This document shows positions 1 through 6,200 of a DNA stretch of 11,920 bases, one piece after another (within the stretch, counting starts at the first letter, position 1; every line of letters starts with the position of its first letter). Both the position numbers and the translations under genes were made by a program. The notes beneath the pieces were generated by a model. That model saw only the letters and a list, made by a program, of their open reading frames with translations, had not been told where the DNA came from and did not search any database. This stretch comes from Candidatus Woesearchaeota archaeon. Lineage in GTDB: Archaea; Nanobdellota; Nanobdellia; Woesearchaeales; WJKL01. The stretch spans positions 1 to 11,920 of the forward strand of contig WJKL01000002.1 of NCBI GenBank assembly GCA_014729145.1, given 5' to 3'.

Positions 1-200
1 ACTACGATGAGAATACAACATTTGTAAATTCATCACCATCTCCAACTTCAGCAGACAACACAACCTGGAACTTCACTAACCTGCCGATAGGAATACACAC
101 AATAAACATCACTGTTTTAGTCAATAATTCAGTAGCAAACGGAACAATATTAACTAATTCTGTAAATGTAACTTATTATAATGATACTGGAATTCAATTC
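1..200 (+). repeat. DUF11-type domain, first copy (truncated by window edge)
   Basis: This is the second half of a DUF11-like beta-sandwich module inside the giant protein. Bases 1-175 match 1327-1501 with only two mismatches that I can find (positions 40 and 160), then divergence rises. The copy therefore looks recently duplicated or kept alike by gene conversion. It is followed here by Ig-like repeats, whereas the second copy is followed by Cys-rich repeats, so the domain rather than a larger block appears to be duplicated. Confidence 0.85.
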
Positions 201-3200
201 TTCAAAAACACTACAGAAAACACAACCGTATTGGTTTTAACACCTCTTAATGACACAATCTTTCCAGAAGTAACTCTTGTGCATCCAGAAGACAATATAA
301 CCAAAGCCAACAACAGCATCTGGTTTGGCTGGATTGCCAGTGATGATTACGGACCTATAAACTGCACATTATATACAAATAAGACAGGAGCATTCATCGA
401 AGAATCTGTCTTCAACAATACAAATTGTGCAAATGGAATATTAACAACAACATCTCCAATAACATTCAATAATAATGGAACATACATTTGGAATGTTAAA
501 GCATGCGACAGTGTAGGCAATTGCAATTTTGCACATCAAAACAGAACTTTCAGAGTTAATACATCTATAATTGACATAAAAAATCCAAATGTAACCTTAA
601 TCCATCCATTTGATGGAGCAACAAAAGCAGAGACAGAGGTAGACTTTATCTTTAACATCACTGACGACCATGACAACACCTACTGCAGCCTATATACAAA
701 TGCTACTGGCTCCTGGAGTATAGACAGCAGATACAACAGCTCTCCATGCTGGAGAAGGACAACAATTGAAAATCTTACTTTCAACGAAGGAAATTACACT
801 TGGAATATAGAAGCATGCGACGGCTCAGGAAACTGTGCATTTGCTTTAAATAACTGGACTTTCTCTGTAAACACCTCAATTGCAGATACACTTCCATCTG
901 TAAATCTTTCACAGCCTGAAGACAATTCCATAACAGCAGATCCATTGATAGATTTCAGCTTTAACATTACAGACGACCATGGAGATATAAGATGCACACT
1001 TTACAGCAACAGAACAGGACTATGGCAGCATCATGCTGAATACAATAACCAATTATGCTGGGGACAGGAAACAATCCCAACAAGCATTTACTTCACTAAC
1101 GGCACATATATCTGGAATATAGAAGCATGTGATAACTCTGGCTGCAGCTTTGCAGATAATAACTTCACATTTACAGTTAATACAAGTTATACCCCATTAA
1201 ACCAGACAAACCTGACAATAAACAAGACAGACTCCCAAGACCCAGTAGAAAACGGCTCATTACTAAACTACACAATAACTCTAAACATAACAGGAAACAA
1301 TGCAACAAACGTAACAGTAATAGAAGACTACGATGAGAATACAACATTTGTAAATTCATCACCACCTCCAACTTCAGCAGACAACACAACCTGGAACTTC
1401 ACTAACCTGCCGATAGGAATACACACAATAAACATCACTGTTTTAGTCAATAATTCAGTAGCAAACGGAACAATATTAACTAATTATGTAAATGTAACTT
1501 ACTACAATTCAACAGGAAGTCAATCCTTCAAAAACACTACAGAAAATACAACTGTAATTGTTCCTGTTACTCCTCAATGCGGAGATGGAAGCATAAATGT
1601 ATCAGCAGGAGAACAATGTGACATTGGAAATCTAACAGAAACATGTATAGGCATAGACAGCTTTACAGGAGGAACCTTAACATGCACTGCTGATTGTTTA
1701 TGGAATACTTCAAACTGTACAGGGCCATTAGGAGGCTCATGCGGAGACGGAATAATCCAGTCAGGAGAGCAGTGTGATCCATTAGGTTCTAATATCACAA
1801 ATCTTTGCACAGACTTCTTTGGATTCACAGGAGGATTCTTGACATGTACAAATAACTGTACATTGAATCTTTCTCAATGCTCCTATTCATCACAGTGTGG
1901 AGACGGATTCATAAATTGGTCAATTGGAGAGCAGTGTGATGATGGAAATCTAGGAAATATAACCTGCTCTGGAATAGACAGCTATACTTCAGGAAATTTA
2001 ACATGCACAAACAACTGCTTGTTTAACTCCTCAGAATGCATTGGCTTATCAGGTGGATTATGCGGAAACGGAGTATTAAATACAAGAGAAGAATGCGACA
2101 AGAACGGCCCTGTAATAAACAACACCTGCACAGACTTTGACAATTTCACTGGAGGAACTTTAACCTGCGATCTTGGCTGTAACCTTAACATGACCCAATG
2201 TCTTACAGGCCTGGATATTCTTCCTCCTGAAGTCTACTTAATCACACCTGAAAATAATGCAGTATTCTCTACAATAGACAACATAAACTTCACTGTAAAC
2301 GCCTCTGATAACTTTGGTTTAGAAAACTGCACCTTATATACCAACCAAAGCGGCTGGAACCCATACAGCACAAAAAGCTATTCAGGATTAAATGATTCAA
2401 ACAGCTGGAACATCACTTTCAGCCCTGGAAAATACAAATGGAACGCATACTGCTGTGACACCAGCGGCAACTGCGCATGGAACAACACCAACAAAACATT
2501 CAGGGTATACAGATACCTAAATATATCTTATCCAGAGGGAATCTATGAGCCTTATAATCTAGGACTTAAAGGAACCCACCTTCATAACTGGACTATGACT
2601 GCAAACAGATTCAATACAACTTCATCAGATACTCTAACCTGTGTAGTTAACACTTCAGACAGCAGTTTATTGACATTTACTAACTCAAGTCTTCCAAGTC
2701 AAAATTACACAAATTCATCATTCAGCTACGCCATGACCAATGCTGACCCAGTAAACAAGACAATTCCTTGGCAGATCCTTAACTGCACTGTAACAGACGC
2801 CCTTGGAAATATAAAATATTTTGACCACCCTTATATTCCAGATAAAAGGCTTAACAGGGTGCATGTCCATGGAAACACCTGGACAAGATTTACAGATACA
2901 GATGATGACGCATACAGAGCAAGGCAGTGCTTATTGGGTGTTCCAAAAAAATATCTTGACAATTATTTCTACTGTGATGCTGCGGGAGATGTAGCATTTG
3001 CAGTAACAATGTCATTAGGGATGGATATTGAAGGACACTGCCATGACAGTATAGATAATGACAACAACAGCAATACAGACTGTGCAGATATATACTGCCA
3101 GGGTATAACTTATACATGCAAAGATCATGCATGGGCAGGAGATCCTTTCACAGGATCATGCACAAACGGACTTTGCACAGACTCAAAAACAATTGGAGGG

Positions 3201-6200
3201 CAATCTTTAACTTATCAATATAATAGATATCTAACTCCAAACGGAAGATTAAAGATAAGGTTTGATGGAGGCTCTTATTCAACCTCTTCTCCGATTTCCT
3301 TTGCGATAACAAATATAAATTTCACAGCAAGCGGAAAATATCCAGAGCCAGGCTCATATGCTCTTCCAGATGAAACAACAACTGCAACCTCTTACATAAC
3401 TGAAGATTCAGATGGATATTCAGGAGACATCGACATGGTTATGTGGGTGGATCTTGACAATTATCCAGCAGGCTGGCATAACATCACTTTGGATATTGTC
3501 CAGAACAATGATAATCTTGTTGTTGCAGGAATCCCTATTTATATAAATTCATCAGCTCCTTCAGGAAACAATGAAAGCCAGACATATGCTCCAAATATAA
3601 CATCTCCATGCAGTGATTCATTAGACAATGATCTTGATTATGATACAGACTGCGCAGATTCAGACTGCGCAGGAAATATAGGTGGAACAGACTGCACAGG
3701 AGGAAATGCCTTCTGCCAGGCTTCAGAGACAACATGCAGCGACTGCTTTGACAATGATGCAGATGGACTGCGAGACTGCCTTGATTCAGACTGCAATAAT
3801 CAAATAGGGAACACAACTACAGGAGCATTATGTAATTTTGGAGCAGAGCTTAACTGCTCAGATGGATTTGACAATGACTTTGACCAGGATTACAGTACAG
3901 CATCAGACTTAGATTATTCAACAGGAATCGACTGCACAGACTATGACTGCTTTGGAGATTCAAGCTGCCCTTCGATAGAAAATGCCACAGCAGTAGGAGT
4001 GTCAGCTCCAGCTCAGTGCTTTGACAATGTTGATAATGACCTTGACACTTCAATAGATTGTGCAGACCCTAACTGCCTCGGAATCTCATCAGGAGGATTG
4101 ACCTGTGTAAATACAGAATTTACAATATCTCAATGGCAGTACTGCAACAATGCATTTGATGATGATGCAGACTCATCAACAGACTGCTCTGATTCAGACT
4201 GCTCAGGACAATTTGGACCATGCGGACCTTGCCCAGGAATTGAAAATTATCTGTGGGATTCATGCGCAGACTCATCAAATAACGACAATCAGGACGGAGC
4301 AGACTGCTCAGACCATTCAGACTGCGACGGAGAGATAGGGGATGCAGCTTCAGCGCAGATATGCCAGGCAGCTGAAACAAACTGTGATGATAACTTTGAT
4401 AATGATGCAGATGGAAGCACAGACTGCGCAGATTCAGACTGCAATGGACAGTTAGGACCAGATGGAATATGCGGTCCTGAAAACAATCTTCCAGGATGCA
4501 CCGACAACTATGACAATGACGGAGATTCAACTGCAGCAAGAAACAGAATAGACTGTCTTGACGAGAACTGCTGGGGAATTGGAAACTGCTCCTTGTTCAA
4601 CTGGAGCACTTCAACATGTATAACAGTCCCTTACAATCAAACATCAGCATTAGGTTCAACATCAATTAACTCAACAAATCTAAGAAGGCATTATATCAAT
4701 ACAAATTACACTTTAAGGATAACAGGCTCTGCAAACTATGATGTGATAACAATAACACTCGGAGATTCTACAAATCCTGCAAGGTATTTCCCATACAATG
4801 CTTCAAGATGCACTATTACTGGAACAGCAGGATTAAAATGGGTTGCGCTTCAGGCAGAAGTAGGCCAGATACAGAGCGATCCAGGTTCAACTCCGATAAA
4901 CACATTTGATGTTACATTAGAATGCCCTGGATTTGCAACACCGCAGACAAACAGCTATCCTTTAACTGCTGTAAATTTCATATCCGGAAATCTTGAATAC
5001 GGAGATACAACATTGACTTCAACAGTCTATGAAAATACCCCTCCTTCAATGTCTGAGATAGAAATTGAACCATTAGACGCATCAAACAGTTCTGACTTTG
5101 ACTTTGGAGATTCAATGGGCTTTAGGGGAATACCTGATAATGACACTTCAGGGATATGCAGCTGCGAATTCAACATAAGCGGAGCAACTTATACAACAGA
5201 CGGAAACTGCATATACTCAGAGTCTGGATTCACTGACGATGCAAATCATTCTGTAAATGCAAGACCAAGAGACGGAGCAGATAATTACGGATCCTGGACA
5301 TCACTAAGAAATTTCAGTATAAACTTCAGGCCTTACCAGTCAACACCAGCTTCAATAAACAAGACAGAGCCTTTCTTCAACAGCACAGAAAGCCTGTTCT
5401 TCAGCGCAGGATTTACAACAGCAGTATCAGGAAACTTTGCCGTGACAGCCTGCAATCTTTACATAGAAGACGCTTCAGGAAACATAACATATAATACAAC
5501 AATAACAAAAGCAGGAGCAGGAAATTCAATAACCTGCTCAGGAGCAGTCAATGTGCCTAATACAGACAGCCTTTACAGGATATTTGTAAATGTTACTGAT
5601 GAAGATGGAGATACAGCATATTCAGATAAAAAGCCTTTCTATGTCTGCGACAACTTCAGCTCATCTGGAATAGGAGCAGGAGGAGAAGTATGGGATTGTG
5701 CAAAAGCAGACTTTGACCAGGACAGATGGACAGAAGGAGTAACTGTAAAACCAGGATTGTACAGCAATAATAATTATGTATGTGATATGTGCGCCCCTTC
5801 AACATATCCAGCAGACCCGACAAAATGGAACAATACAGGCATGGATGACAATGCAAACGGCATAGACAATATCTGCGACCTTTGCGGAAATGGAATTATC
5901 GATGCAGGAGAAGACTGCGACGGAACAAACCTTACAACAACATCCTGCTTCACATACAGTCCAAACAGATATAAGAGCGGAACATTGACATGCAGTGCAG
6001 ACTGCACATATGATTTAAGCAATTGCGTTCCTTATGTCACTTATAAAACAGGAGCACCATCTGGAGTTAGTAGAAAGTCTATATGTGGAGAGGAATGGAA
6101 CTGCACTAAATGGAGCGATTGCAGCCCAGAAGGAACACAAACCAGACACTGCTGGGATTTAAACAGATGTAATGAACTTTACAACCAAAGAATCATTACT

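Noticed and set aside
231..233. TTG as a possible start codon of the giant gene
   Set aside because: The frame is open upstream to the window edge and encodes a DUF11 half-domain matching 1327-1557, so the real start lies outside the window.
4150..4338. Small + strand frame inside the Asp/Cys repeats
   Set aside because: It overlaps well-conserved repeats of the main frame, and its Gln/Thr/His-rich product is a frame-shadow of the repeat DNA.
3535..4539. Long minus-strand frames opposite the Asp/Cys repeats
   Set aside because: Biased Asp, Cys and Ser codons on the + strand remove stops on the other strand; the translations are low-complexity His/Leu/Cys strings without family resemblance.
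3609..4571. Regularly spaced short DNA repeats that could suggest a CRISPR-like array
   Set aside because: The repeats are imperfect, follow codon boundaries and encode a protein motif; spacers are not unique and no cas gene is near.
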